A stretch of 64,000 bases of DNA from Ptychodera flava (GCF_041260155.1 NC_091942.1:5688501-5752500); one strand, 5' to 3'; counted from the first letter of the stretch, positions 22,601 through 34,921 are shown. A program made the numbers and translations. The notes: generated by a model from the letters alone, not told the origin.

Positions 22601-23429
22601 TTCTTGTCAGACCAGTCAAATGAAAAAGAAAACTATTTTTCTTTTGGCGACACCGGTTTGCTGTGCTTGGTAAAGGAGTGGAAATGATCACGAAAACCCC
22701 TCACGATTATCCGTCGTGGTTCAAGAGAAAGTTCAATGTCTGAACACTTTAGGCCAAAGTGATTGAATTCTTTGTCTTGTGTCCATGTGCCCTGACTTTT
22801 TTTTTTATATTTTCATGAAAAAAATACACCACAGTGTATTGAAATATGACTTTACCGCATAAATTTTCATCCTTCAAATGTTTGTTCATAAATGATGTGA
22901 AATGTACTTAACACACCTGCATGCTGGCCGTGTTAATTATTGAAATAAAGTTTCTGCTTTGATTCTTGCACTGATATATGTTACTCTAATAAATGTAAAA
23001 CTTGCGTGTTTAAAAATTTTGTGCGTGTTTTTTTGAACTGCTTACTATCCACAATTTTGAGTGGACCTAAAACAAAGAATTTAAACTCGGACCTTAATGT
23101 TCTTGGTACATATAATACTGCATTAGTCTCATGGCTTTGTTATCGTCGACACTCCTTACGTCACGAGGAACAAATAATGCAGTTATTTGTATATTTTAAT
23201 AACACACATCATCCCATGGTAGGGATGAAAAGGGTTACAACAACTCAGAAAAGAAAAATGTACAATGTCTCAGAAATGACACTGAAAATACTCAGAAATA
23301 CATATCGCAAAAAGAATACAATCATGGACTTTTTCTGGTATAATTGTAGTTGCCTTAACTCCATCCATGATAATATATATTTTGCCAAAACGACTCAATG
23401 GTCTCAATTTCCATGATAAATTTAAACTT

Positions 23430-23700
23430 ATTTGTAATGGAATTGAATTAGCTCAGTGTTTTCCGCTGCCGCAAATAAATGGATCCTTTGTTTCTTATAA
23501 GCAGGGTATGTAATAATAGAGTGATATTCACCGTCAATTTCATAATTTCGACACGAATCACAGGTTCGTTCATACACGGGTATTTTGCTATGACGATGAG
23601 GTGGTACCTTGGGGTGGTGGCGACTTAATATTGTGATATTTATCTCCTCCAATCGAATAGTCAACAGCTGATGAAATTCTGATGACACGAGAAAGTGCTG
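23430..23700 (-). mobile_element. C-terminal scrap of a LINE polyprotein
   Basis: The minus strand reads HRHSKIPVYERTCDSCRNYE, then IDGEYHSIITYPAYKKQR. This matches the cysteine-bearing tail that follows the reverse transcriptase in several LINE clades (ERxCxxC...DExHF...CPxY), although the second zinc Cys is replaced by Tyr. No RT palm motifs are present beside it. Confidence 0.55.
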
Positions 23701-24404
23701 TAACAGCGGGAAGGCCTAAATAATCGAACGCGTGTACACGGATGTGAAACCAGCAAAGCTTTATATTTTATCAATATTGGTGTATACGAAGATGTGATAT
23801 CAAAATATGACACAGCTGTTTCTCAAATGATGAGAGGCAGCATCCCTTGTTTTAACTTAAAACAACAATCGGATATATTTGCAGAATTACACAGAATTTA
23901 TGATTTTGGGTCAATCTTGACGGGTCTAGCATGCTAGCAGTTTACTATGTTTATCGCCTCGGGTACCACCAGTACTTAGTGGTTCAAGACGATCCGATCG
24001 AATGTTATTGTCGTTTTCTTGTTTTTTCTTGGACCTGGTCAATTATTTACCTTAAATCATACTAATAATTGTACCTGTTTTGATGTCGTATATTTAACAT
24101 TGCGACATCGACTGGTGACTCGGAAAAAGAATAACCTTTTTTGTTCTATTCAGCGAAATCAGGGCTCATTTTTGACAGTGTGTCAAATCTTCCAATGGTT
24201 TCCATGTTACTTAATTTTATTAGGTTAATCTGACTCGAGCTGTTACCTTTTGAAATGAATTGTGAGATTTACAAACACGTGTTACCAAGTCCCGGAAAGC
24301 GCATGGGCGTAGTCGTTTTTAAACTGACACGACTCGTTCAACGTATCTCTTGATTCGCTCTTTGACGCAAAATCTTGGTCGGACCATAGTTTGCACATGC
24401 GCTT

Positions 24405-24505
<101 letters not shown>

Positions 24506-24664
24506 GCGGACACACATGTAATATTATCATTTTAAGTAGCGTATCTAAAATTCCTTGAAACAGTAGAAGTATTTGAATGAATCAAAATATTTAATACATT
24601 ATCAGATGATGTTTCAGAGTCCTATTAACTCGTGTTACGGATACATTGTTGATAAGATCCCCAC

Positions 24665-24762
24665 TAGCCCTGCGTACAAACTCTGAGTTTCCGGCGTTAT
24701 ACGGCCTCCCATCACAGGCTGTATAAGGCCGGGAACGCATAACATCGTAGGCAGGGCTAGAT
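24665..24762. mobile_element. Small hairpin MITE
   Basis: About 95 bp with inverted ends ACTAGCCCTGC and GCAGGGCTAG and inner complementary parts (GTTATACGGCCT and AGGCCGGGAACGCATAAC), so the strand can fold on itself. The stretch 24,770-25,500 has one 156-codon open frame without recognisable motifs, which I do not call a gene. Confidence 0.5.
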
Positions 24763-25511
24763 CCCCACCAACAAGTGATTGTGGTCCCACGAGTTCGAAG
24801 ATTTATTTTACGCCATGTCCTGAGAGATCACGTTTCCACAGGGGGAAAAAAGGAACAACTGCACAAAGTTGTTTACTTTTTCCCAATTAATACTTTGCCA
24901 AAGAAAATATTGAAACCTTCAAAAATGGTATACGGTGGATTTTTGTCGCCAAAATTGCCCGGGTTGCTTCGCACTTCATGGTCTCAAGTCGTCTCCGTGC
25001 CGAGGAGAAAGCACGATGATTACTCAATTTTCACGCTATCGATATGGTCACTATGCCAGTTCATCTGCGAGATAACTGAAACTTCAATATCTAGAATAAG
25101 GGAACAACGACCTCAGTACAGCTTTTCTGCAACTCTGTCTGGGCATAGCCAACCATCGCAGCAATTTTCACAGCCACGCAAGGGTCAGTATCCTCACGAA
25201 CAGTCACAGCCTCACAATACTGCCACAACTGCGGTATTAGTCTGAGTCACGGGTTAAGAAAACTGTCATTGTGGCACGCTGTCCCACCGGTATAATATCA
25301 GATGTGAGTGACAAAGTTGCTCTGTTGAAAAGTTTGACAAGATTATATCATTAATTTTCAGCATCGTTTACGCATGCGCACTCCAACAAACACTGTGACA
25401 TGTGAAGACATGTATTTCCAAAAACATCATGAATATCAAGACTCTTTCAACACATTAAAAATCCAAATATTTATTAGAGGCATGGTACCTGTAGCTTCTG
25501 ATGCTTTATAT

Positions 25512-26080
25512 TGTTATGTAGGTCATTTCCCCCCACACTCATCATGACCTGAGTTCAATTAGTCTAGAACATTCTCAAGGTCACTGCCCTTAATGACCTC
25601 ACAACCTTGAATTCAATTAGTCATGTTTGGAATGTTCTGGAAAGTTGATTAGTTGTGTAAGAGAGATAATTTTAGAACAGTAATTAGCATGTCAATAAAA
25701 GTTCTAGATTGTTCTTACATGCCTTTATAAAAAGGGACGTGCTCAGCTTCCAGTCAGACTTTTGGGATCGTGTCTCTTGTGTGTTACTAAACTCCAGCAG
25801 TAGTCATTCTCAAGACTTTTCAAGACCTTCACTGCCAACGCTGGATTTATACTGTGGACTTTGTGCATCTTCAAGCCTGCAAGGACTGTTCATTTCATCC
25901 AACTGACTGTTACAACTCTGAGACTGGAGCTTTGCCGTCCCAGCTGAGATAAGTAGTCTGTACACTTTTAAAGCTTGTACTCTATCCCTGACTTAGCAAT
26001 TAGTTTTATTTTCGTAATAAATTTTGTTTAAACGTTAACTGCTGAGTTCACCCTTTTGTTCGTTTTCTCTGCACGTAACA
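25512..26080 (+). repeat. 5' LTR of the Gmr1-like element
   Basis: About 569 bp, beginning TGTTATGTAGG and ending GCACGTAACA. A TTTATAAAAAGG box near 25,725-25,737 is the likely promoter. Near-identical to 31,192-31,755. Confidence 0.95.
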
Positions 26081-26083
26081 AAT

Positions 26084-26101
26084 TGGGGGCTCGTCCGGGA
26101 T
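26084..26101 (+). other. Primer-binding site, tRNA-Pro type
   Basis: TGGGGGCTCGTCCGGGAT, three nt after the LTR. It appears identical to the 18-nt tRNA-Pro primer site known from murine leukaemia virus (recalled, not searched). Confidence 0.85.
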
Positions 26102-26181
26102 ACGAATATTTTGAGCCGTTTGACAACATTTTGACAGCTTTTCAAAACTACTATATACTGTGAACTCAGCGAAATTTAATC

Positions 26182-27500
26182 ATGGCGGAATTTAAACCAG
26201 ACGAATTTATGGATGACCTTGATCAGGACACATTTAATTCCCTCAGAAAAGACAACCTCATAGCACTGGCAATTTCCTTAAAGTAGAAGTCAAAGATCTA
26301 TGCGCAAGAGGGAAATACAGTACCGTATTGCCAAACATCTAGTTGATTTAGGCCAATTTGAGGAATCCACCCTGAAAGATTATGAGCCCAAGTCTACCTC
26401 TGAACTCAGAAAATTAGAATTAGAAATGCAGACAAATTTGGAGATCAAGAAACTAGAATTACAAATGAGAGAGAAAGAATTACAAATGGAAGAAAGACAG
26501 AGAGAGAAAGATAGGCAGGAAAGATTAGAAATGGAAGAAAGACAGAAAGAGAGGGAATTGGAAATGAAAGAAAAAGAATTGCAAATGGAAGAAAGACAAA
26601 GGAGAAAGAAAGAGAGGAAAAAGAAAAGGAAAGAGAATTAGCTGAACACCGACTGCAGTTAGAAATGAGACGTTTAGAGCTTGGACAGTCAGGAAAATTC
26701 TTCCCTTCAGACAAGTTTGACATCACTAAGCATTTCAGGTTAGTTCCCCCTTTCCAAGAAAAGGATGTTGATAAATATTTTCTTCATTTTGAGAAAATTG
26801 CTCAGAGTCTGAATTGGCCTAAGGAGTCCTGGTCTATGCTTTTGCAGAGTGCTTTGGTGGGTAAAGGCAAAGAAATTTACATTCAGTTGTCAGTAGAGCA
26901 GGCTTGCGATTATGATACTGTGAAGGAATTAATACTCAAGGGTTATGAGTTGGTGCCTGAAGCTTGCTGTCAGAAATTTAGGGACTGTGAGAAGGTGAAA
27001 GATCAAACTTACGTTGAATTTGCTCGAACAAAAGAACAACTGTTTGACCGTTGGTGCTCTTCTGAAAAGGTCAGTCAGAATTATGACAAATTACGACAGC
27101 TTGTTTTGATTGAGGAATTTAAAAGGTGTATTCGGAGTGACATCAAGACGTTTATCAATGAACAAAAGGCAGATACATTGGAGGTTGCTGCACGTTTGGC
27201 CGATGATTATTCATTGACCCACAAATCTTCATTTCTCAGCAAACCATCCAGTCCTTTTCTACAGAAACAATGCAGGTAAATTTAACTCCTCCTTTTCATC
27301 CAAGAATTTCTCAAAGGAGAGTAGGAAATCAAATGACAACAGTTCACACAGTTCAAGTAACACTCCCACATCATCAGATCCCAAGTCTCAATCTCCTTCT
27401 GAAAACAGTTTGGTACACTTTCTTGTAATTATTGTAAGAAAGACGGCCATTTAATGTCAGAGTGTTTCAAATTGAAAAGAAAACGTGAAGGTCAAAGTGG
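26182..27500 (+). mobile_element. gag region of the Gmr1-like element, with SCAN-like capsid part and zinc knuckle
   Basis: Opens MAEFKPDEFMDDLDQDT, then a Glu/Lys/Arg-rich coiled-coil stretch (about 26,400-26,660). The capsid part contains KFRDCEKVKDQTYVEFART and KLRQLVLIEEFKRCIRSDIK, the pattern of the SCAN domain. A CCHC knuckle, CNYCKKDGHLMSEC, lies near 27,430-27,470. SCAN domains of vertebrate zinc-finger genes are thought to derive from Gmr1-type gag. Broken copy. Confidence 0.8.
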
Positions 27501-27639
27501 TCAAAGTGGATCTAAGCCAACCGGCTTTATTTCTTCATCAACTCAATTAGAGTCTAATAATGTGTGCAACACATTTTCTGAGGTTAAACCCCTCTTATCC
27601 CCAATTAATGAGGTCAAGGTCAATTCTTCTCAAGATAGC

Positions 27640-27990
27640 ATTATGGGTATTTTCGAACCATTTATTCATGATGGTTTTATATCACTTTCTAGTGATTTCT
27701 CTTCCGCTACCCCTGTCAAATTTTAAGAGATACGGGGCTTCCCAGTCTCTTTTGTTGGCAGATACCCTGCCGTTTTCTGAAAAGTCATTTTCAGGTTCTA
27801 AAGTTCTTATTAAGGGGGTAGATTGTAATGACTACATTCCTGTTCCTCTCCATAATGTCTATTTGTCTTCGGACTTTGTTTCTGGACCTGTGACTTTAGG
27901 TATTAGGCCTTTTTTGCCTTTTGAAGGGATTCACCTTCTTCTTGGAAACGACCTTGCTGGGGACAAGGTCATTACTAATCCACTTGTGAC
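27640..27990 (+). mobile_element. Aspartic protease region of the Gmr1-like element
   Basis: DTGASQSLLL with, downstream, LLLGNDLAGDKV: the active-site and C-terminal motifs of a retropepsin. Confidence 0.75.
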
Positions 27991-28399
27991 TGATAATCCT
28001 AGTTTAGATCAAAACCCAGAGCAATAGAGGAAGACATTCCCGGCCTTTTCCCATCATGTGCCATTACTCGAGCCATGTCAAAGAAAACTTCTGAGAATCA
28101 AAATACTCTCAAAAATAATGTCACAGATGTTGACTTAAATGACACCTTTCTCAGTCAGGTGTTTGACACGGATCATTCCGTTATCCCTCGTGGATTTGAA
28201 ACTTCCAGTAAAACTTCTGCTGACCAAAGTCAGACATTTTCTAGATCAAATCTCATTGCAGAACAACACAAAGACCCAGATATTTTGTCTTTGTTTGACA
28301 GGGTAGATGATGAAGGTAAAACTTCAGATAGCTCTGTTTCCTATTATACAAAATCTGGTATTCTCATGCGTAAATGGAGACCTCCAGACGTCTTGGTTG

Positions 28400-29470
28400 A
28401 TGATGATTGGGCTATAAAACATCAAATTGTGGTTCCAAGCCCTATCGTGCTGAAATATTGCGCCTGGCCCATGAAACGCCCTGGGCTGGTCACTTAGGAG
28501 TCAGGAAAACTTATCATAAAATTCTCAGTCACTTTTATTGGCCTAATCTCAGGCAGGATGTAGCACATTTCTGTAAAACTTGTCACACATGTCAAATGGT
28601 AGGAAAGCCAAATCAGACCATTCCAAGGCCCCTTTACAGCCAATTCCTGCATTTCAAGAACCATTTAGTAGGATTCTAATAGACTGTGTTGGGCCCCTAC
28701 CAAAAACAAGATCAGGAAATGAGTACATGTTGACAATAATGTGTACATCAACTCGGTTCCCAGAAGCCATACCACTGAGAAACATAAAGACAAAGACTAT
28801 AGTGAGAGCTTTAGTTAAATTTTTCACTTTATTTGGCCTCCCTAAATGTGTCCAGTCCGATCAAGGCTCCAACTTTATGTCTGGTATTTTTCAACAAGTA
28901 ATGGATCAGCTAGGCATTAAACAGTATAGGTCATCCGCCTATCATCCAGAAAGTCAGGGTGCTCTTGAGCGATTTCATCAAACTTTGAAAAACATGATTA
29001 GGACCTACTGTTTTGACACAGAGAAGCAGTGGGATGAAGGAATTCATTTTCTGCTCTTTGCTGTTAGAGAGTCAATTCAAGAGTCTCTTGGTTTTAGCCC
29101 ATTTGAGCTTGTATTTGGACATACAGTCCGTGGCCCACTTAAGCTCGTTAAAGAGAAATCCTGTCTGACGACGATGATTGTCTGAATATTTTGCAATATG
29201 TGTCAGATTTTCGTACGAAACTCTCTAAAGCATGTGAATTAGCCAGAGAAAATCTTGAGTCATCTCAGCAGTCAATGAAAACCAAATATGATAAAAGCAC
29301 CTCAAAACGGAAGTTTGAACCAGGTCAAAAAGTTCTTGTTCTACTTCCAATTCCTGGCAAACCACTCCATGCTCGTTACTTTGGGCCATACCTAATTGAT
29401 AAGAAATTGAGTGATTTAAATTACATCATAAAACACCTGACAGGCGAAAACAAAAACAGCTATGTCACAT
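28400..29470 (+). mobile_element. Integrase region of the Gmr1-like element, located before RT
   Basis: The zinc-binding HHCC part (HETPWAGHLGVRKTYH, then CKTCHTCQ) is followed by the catalytic core: IDCVGPLPKTRSGNEY, QSDQGSNF and HPESQGALERFHQ supply the D,D,E triad. A C-terminal part with GQKVLVLLPIPGKPLHARY resembles the gypsy GPY/F region. Confidence 0.85.
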
Positions 29471-29569
29471 AAATATGCTTAAGCCATATTTGATAGGGAT
29501 AATCCTACTATAACTCAGCCTGTCAGTGCAGTCAGTTCAAACCATTATGAAGATAGTGATACTGAAACT

Positions 29570-31030
29570 GACTTGAGTGAAAATACTCTAAACTCAAAGC
29601 TGGGCTCGGTCAAGCTTCAGAACTCAGAAATCCTGGAGAAGCTGGAGTCTACAAAGTTGGCACACCTCCAGCCAGAACAACAACAACAGGTGAAAGAACT
29701 GCTCCATGAATATAAACACCTGTTTCAAGATGTTCCAACGAGGACAAACGTCATCTATCACGACGTTGATGTTGGGGACAGTAAGCCTGTAAAACAACAT
29801 CCATACAGACTGAATCCAACAAAAGCAAAATATCTCCAGGAAGAAGTCAAATACCTGCTGGACAATGACTTTATTGAACCCAGTAAAAGTAACTGGAGTT
29901 CGCCGTGCATACTTGTTCCAAATCAGATCACAGTTATCGCATGTGCACGGACTTTAGGAAGGTCAACACTTTAACAAAGACAGACACTTTCCCAATCCCG
30001 AGGATTGATGACTGCATCGACCGAGTGGGAAAAGCCAGTATGTGACGAAATTTGACCTACTGAAGGGATTTTGGCAAGTCCCTCTGACGGATCGTGCTCG
30101 TGAAATATCCGCCTTTGTTACACCAGACGGATTGTTCCAGTACAAGGTGATGCCATTCGGAATGAAGAACTCTCCGGCACGTTCCAACGGATGATCAACG
30201 ACGTCATATCCGGGCTAGACGGATGTGCAGCTTACGTTGACGACGTCGTCCTGTATACTGACACCTGGGAGGAACACATCAAGCTCATGCGGAAGTTCTT
30301 TGAGAGACTGAGCAAAGCAATGTTGACTGTCACCTTGCCAAATCTGAGTTTGGTAGGGTAGGGTAACTTACCTCGGACATACTGTAGGACAGGGTGAGGT
30401 AAAACCTGTTGATGCCAAAATCAGTGCCATTTCAAGTTTTCCCATACCAAACTGCAAACGACAACTGATGCGCTTTCTCGGTATGGCTGGTTACTACAGA
30501 AAATTCTGTCCAAATTTCTCCACAATTACTGAGCCTTTGACTAACTTACTTAAAAAGAAAGTAAAGTTTGTTTGGTCAGAGCAATGCAACAGGCATTTGA
30601 TACACTTAAAGCCATACTGCAAAGTGCCCCAGTGTTGTCTGCACCAGATTTCACTTTGCCATTCAAATTAGCTGTAGATGCTAGTGATACGGCTGCTGGT
30701 GCTGTTTTATTGCAAGAGGATAGTCATGGTATAGATCATCCTGTTTGCTATTTTTCACGCAAATTTAACAAATCCAGAGAAACTACTCTACAATTGAAAA
30801 AGAGTGTTTATCTTTGATATTAGCTTTACAGCATTTTGAAGTTTATGTTACTTCTTCAAATCAGCCAATAGTGGTTTATATTGATCACAACCCTCTTGTT
30901 TTTCTGCAGAAATTTAAAGGCAAAAATCAGAGATTGCTAAGATGGAGTTTAATGTTACAGGAGTTTAATCTTGACATTAGACATATCAAAGGCAGAGACA
31001 ATTTAATTGCAGACTGTCTCTCTCGTATTT
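29570..31030 (+). mobile_element. Reverse transcriptase and RNase H region of the Gmr1-like element
   Basis: RT words include DNDFIEPSKSNWSSPCILVP, a VMPFGMKNSP-like stretch near 30,150 and AYVDDVVLY near 30,232-30,258 (the YxDD active site). It continues with FLGMAGYYRKFCPNFSTI, and RNase H begins LAVDASDTAAGAVLLQ and ends IKGRDNLIADCLSRI. Broken copy. Confidence 0.85.
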
Positions 31031-31179
31031 AGAATTATTGTTGTTCACTTTCAAGAAATTTTATTGTTGTTCACTTTCAAGAAATTTTACTTTAGAGTAA
31101 AACAAAATTTGAGTACTTAAATCCTTTTCAAGATTACATTGTAAAAGAAAGATTTTTCTTTGAAAAATTTTCTTTTTTT

Positions 31180-31191
31180 GAAGAGGGGGTG
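31180..31191 (+). other. Polypurine tract of the Gmr1-like element
   Basis: GAAGAGGGGGTG directly before the 3' LTR, the expected plus-strand primer. Confidence 0.75.
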
Positions 31192-31755
31192 TGTTATGTA
31201 GGTCATTTCCCCCACACTCATCATGACCTGAGTTCAATTAGTCTAGAACATTCTCAAGGTCACTGCCCTTGATGACCTCACAACCTTGAATTCAATTAGT
31301 CATGTTTGGAATGTTCTGGAAAGTTGATTAGTTGTGTAAGAGAGATAATTTTAGAACAGTAATTAGCATGTCAATAAAAGTTCTAGATTGTTCTTACATG
31401 CCTTTATAAAAGGGACGTGCACAGCTTCCAGTCAGACTTTTGGGATCGTGTCTCTTGTGTGTTACTAAACTCCAGCAGTAGTCATTCTCAAGACTTTTCA
31501 AGACCTTCACTGCCAACGCTGGATTTATACTGTGGACTTTGTGCATCTTCAAGCCTGCAAGGACTGTTCATTCATCCAACTGACTGTTACAACTCTGAGA
31601 CTGGAGCTTTGCCGTCCCAGCTGAGATAAGTAGTCTGTACATTTTAAAGCTTGTACTCTATCCCTGACTTAGCAATTAGTTTTATTTTCGTAATAATTTT
31701 GTTTAAACGTTAACTGCTGAGTTCACCCTTTTGTTCGTTTTCTCTGCACGTAACA
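31192..31755 (+). repeat. 3' LTR of the Gmr1-like element
   Basis: About 564 bp, TGTTATGTAGG to GCACGTAACA, followed by ATAT. The next stretch, 31,760-32,208, is unremarkable flank. Confidence 0.95.
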
Positions 31756-32208
31756 ATATAACCAGTAGACTTGTCAAAAATATTTTCACCATTTCTGATT
31801 GTTGCTCATTCTGACGCTTCCATACAACCGAATACCAGTTTCCATTTGAATCTCCAACAATCATGACATGCAAGATCACCAGCTATAAACACTAGTTACC
31901 ATTACACAGCTTAGGAAAAAAATTCAAAGAGCCAAGGATTTTATTGAGCATCGCATCACCCGCACGCACAGCCGACGAAAACCCCCAAAAGCTACATCAG
32001 CTCAGTTTTCACTATACTATACGAGATGATGGCGGAAGATCAAAAATGAAACGCAAGTAAAATATGACACGTATGCATAAGAAGCACACTGCAGGCGTGC
32101 TGTCATATACCCCGAATTGTCTCCAAGTACATGCTATTGACCATCACCGCCTATAATTATCAAAGTCACGGACACAAGTTCACTTCCGGTGGATAAAGCG
32201 GAGGGCGA

Positions 32209-33395
32209 GTTCGAGGTCCGGATATGTCCACCGTTCAGTTCGAGGTCCGGATATGTCCACCGTCCAGTTCGAGCACAGGCGCACGACGTCTTTTGAAATC
32301 ACTTGTCTTTAATTTTAATGTTGAAACATGCATTTTATTAAAATCTGTGCAAACGGAAATCGTGTGGGCAGCTATTGAGACATACAGTGAACAGTGCCCT
32401 GTGCACGGCTGTGGCCGCTCAGCTCTACTGTTAACGTTACTAACTTTATAGAAACGGCGAATTTTAAAATCACTTGTCTACAATTTTAATGTTGAAACAT
32501 GCATTTTATTGATAACTGTACGAACGGAAATCATGCAAGCAGCTTTTGAGACATACAGTGAGCAGCGCCCAAAACACGGCTGTGGCCGCTCGGCTGTCTT
32601 GTACACATTACTCTAAAGGTACGAAAGTATTTGGAAAATAATTTTTAAATTAGACAAAATTAACGATTATTGGCCATCCTCGAGATTCAATCTTCAATTT
32701 AATCAAGGGAATACTTACACAAATCGATCGATCGGCTTCCTAACTTGTAAAGTCAACATCGGCCCTATCTACGGCTGATAATTAGCGCAATGTGTTTTTT
32801 ACGGACAAGTCCCATGCCAGCGCCATTTTCAAAGTGTGCAGCTTGAAGTTGACGCATGCGCATACTTTCCTTTTAAACCAATACGTCATTGTTATTCGTA
32901 CTGATATGGGAGCCGTCAAAATGGCGGTGTCACGGGAGTTGTCCGGAGGTAAAATTTAGCGACTTACCAGCAATTACATGGCCCGGTGTAGTTTTTGTGT
33001 TTCAAGAACCCAGTCGCGATTTAGTACCACGCATGCGACAACACAGAGAAGTTTGAATCCCCAGGGTTGCCAAAAACGTTTTATTTTACGGATTTTATTT
33101 GAATTATTTTCCCAATAGTTTCGTACCTTTAGAGTAATAATGCGTTCAAGGTAGCCGAGCGGCCACAGCCCTGCTCTGGGCGCTGCTCACAGTAGGCCTA
33201 TGTCTCAAAAGCTGTCTGCATGATTTCTGTTTGCACAGTTGTTAATAAAATGCAAGTTTCACCATTCAATTACAGACAAGTGATTTTAAAATTCGTCGTG
33301 TGCCTATGGTTCGAGGTCCGGATATGTCCACCGTCCAGTTCGAGGTCCGGATATGTCCACCGTCCAGTTCGAGGTCCGGATATGTCCACCGTCCA
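32209..33395. repeat. 29-bp minisatellite, five full units, interrupted by a transposon
   Basis: Units of GTTCGAGGTCCGGATATGTC plus CACCGTCCA lie at 32,209 and 32,238, with a partial at 32,267. Three more are at 33,309, 33,338 and 33,367, in the same orientation. The two parts are split by the element at 32,274-33,308. Confidence 0.9.
32274..33308. mobile_element. hAT-like non-autonomous element with internal unit duplication
   Basis: About 1035 bp with inverted ends CACAGGCGCACGACG and (inverse) CGTCGTGTGCCTATG. The minisatellite word GTTCGAG is duplicated on both sides. The subterminal ~180-bp sequence (AAAATCACTTGTC...CTCTAAAGGTACGAAA) is present twice in tandem at the left (about 32,281 and 32,459) and once inverted at the right (about 33,117-33,300). 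Confidence 0.75.
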
Positions 33396-33674
33396 GTAAT
33401 GAGGGAGGATAGAGAAAACAGGACACAATCGCTGTGGTGATTAATTGTTGCACATTACTTCATCCAACTATTATTCTGCACATTTCGTTTTCAATACTAG
33501 ACTCGTTCTCAATTTTTTCGGCGTTTAAAAACCGTCGTGATCAAGCAATCCCGTCTGGAGGATAAGCTTATTTGAGGAACTTTTACAGAAAAATTGTAGT
33601 CGAGGTGCCAATGTAAGAGCAGCAGTTTGACTAAATTGCCGGGGGGGGGGGGCGAGTGGTGGCTTAGCAAGGAG

Positions 33675-33884
33675 AACACGATTTGAACTAATTTGGGACA
33701 ATATGATCTCCACATTTTCAAATTTCTCAAAAGTTTTTGGCGCCCTATAGCTGAATGTTGCAATATTACAGATTACTCATAAAAACAAGTGTATGACGTA
33801 AAAAGAAAAGCTGATAAGCTTACATTTGCAGATGAAACCGACATTACTCAACTATCCAATCATCCAAAATTAGTTCAAATCGTT
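33675..33884. mobile_element. MITE family M1, copy 2
   Basis: Inverted ends AACACGATTTGAACTAATTT and AAAATTAGTTCAAATCGTT around the shared core GCGCCCTATAGCTGAATGTT. A run of twelve G lies just before it (about 33,641-33,652). Confidence 0.75.
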
Positions 33885-34361
33885 AGGTAATTTACATATT
33901 GAAGAGGATTACGGCCATGCATGTAGCCGTTTATAAGTTAGAATTGACAGGATGTAACCTAATTCGGCAAGCGACCGTGGACGATCGTCCGGACGGCGTG
34001 CCATGGCTCCAGAGAAATTGCAAAGTCGATGATATCATATCATATCAGTATCAGTGTTTCTCAGTCTGCAAACGATAGAAGTTGTAAAATAACCCGCGCG
34101 GCATTTCCATATTTAGCCATTGTATGTCAGTACAGCAGCACAAATGTGGCTTACGTTTTCACTGAACAACATTTCGCAATGAATATAAGGGAATAACATG
34201 TAATTTCGAACATGACAAAAGGTTTAAAGTTAGCATTACTGGGCTTTAATATTTAAAGACCAGTGTACTGGGCGACTTGACCTGAGAGGCGTTCGCTTCT
34301 CTCGATTAAACTTGACGCCCCTCATATATAAGGATTATACAACCATTGAGAATTAAAATTT

Positions 34362-34579
34362 AACACGATTGGAACTAATTTTGGATAATTGTATCTTCAT
34401 ATTTTTCAAATTTTTCAAAAATGTTAGGTGCCCTATAGTTTAATGTTGCAATATTACAAATTACTTATAAAAACAAAACAAATGTGTAACGTAAAAAGAA
34501 AAGCAGACGAGGTTACAATTGTAGATGAAATTGACGTTGTTTCACCATCCAATTATCCCAAATTAGTTCCAATCGTGTT
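34362..34579. mobile_element. MITE family M1, copy 3
   Basis: 218 bp, the best preserved copy: ends AACACGATTGGAACTAATTT and AAATTAGTTCCAATCGTGTT are perfect inverses over about 18 bp. The stretch 33,885-34,361 holds nothing recognised. Confidence 0.85.
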
Positions 34580-34849
34580 TAGAGATATCAGACTGAACAT
34601 ATCAAAAAGGTATAATGAAGCAATTCTCATGAATTAACATTCTCTATTGGGGATGATCGAGGGGCATGTCTGTCACTGTAACAGTAGCGAAATGAGGACA
34701 TTTACATGTTTTTTGCACTTTGCCCTCACAACCAAAGTAGAGCCACAAGCCCAGAGTTATACTGGAGCGGCAATCAAAGAGGCTTCTTCGTTCTGCCTAG
34801 GCGTACATAAGTGGGGAAATTATCATAAAAATGTGTGTTTCTGGTGACC

Positions 34850-34851
<2 letters not shown>

Positions 34852-34921
<70 letters not shown>
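34852..34921. repeat. (TA)n microsatellite
   Basis: About 70 bp of pure AT. The flanks 34,580-34,850 and 34,922-35,345 show no feature I can support. Confidence 0.97.

Larger units (their letters stand above)
25512..31755 (+). mobile_element. Gmr1-like Ty3/gypsy LTR retrotransposon, nearly full length, broken
   Basis: The order is LTR, primer-binding site, gag, protease, integrase, reverse transcriptase, RNase H, polypurine tract, LTR. Integrase lies before the reverse transcriptase, the reverse of the usual Ty3/gypsy order and the defining feature of the deuterostome Gmr1 lineage. A likely 4-bp target duplication (ATAT) flanks it. The LTRs differ at only about ten positions by eye, so the insertion is young. 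It nevertheless carries several breaks in its coding region and should be treated as a fossil copy. No envelope-like frame was seen. Confidence 0.92.

Noticed and set aside
23006-23416. 136-residue plus-strand frame
   Set aside because: No recognisable motif and close to a LINE scrap on the other strand; not supported as a gene.
24775-25245. 156-residue plus-strand frame
   Set aside because: No domain, no splice or start context, odd composition; probably chance.
32209-33395. CRISPR-like reading of the 29-bp repeats
   Set aside because: Units are head-to-tail without spacers, and the genome is animal; the 20-bp foldback arrays are likewise contiguous.
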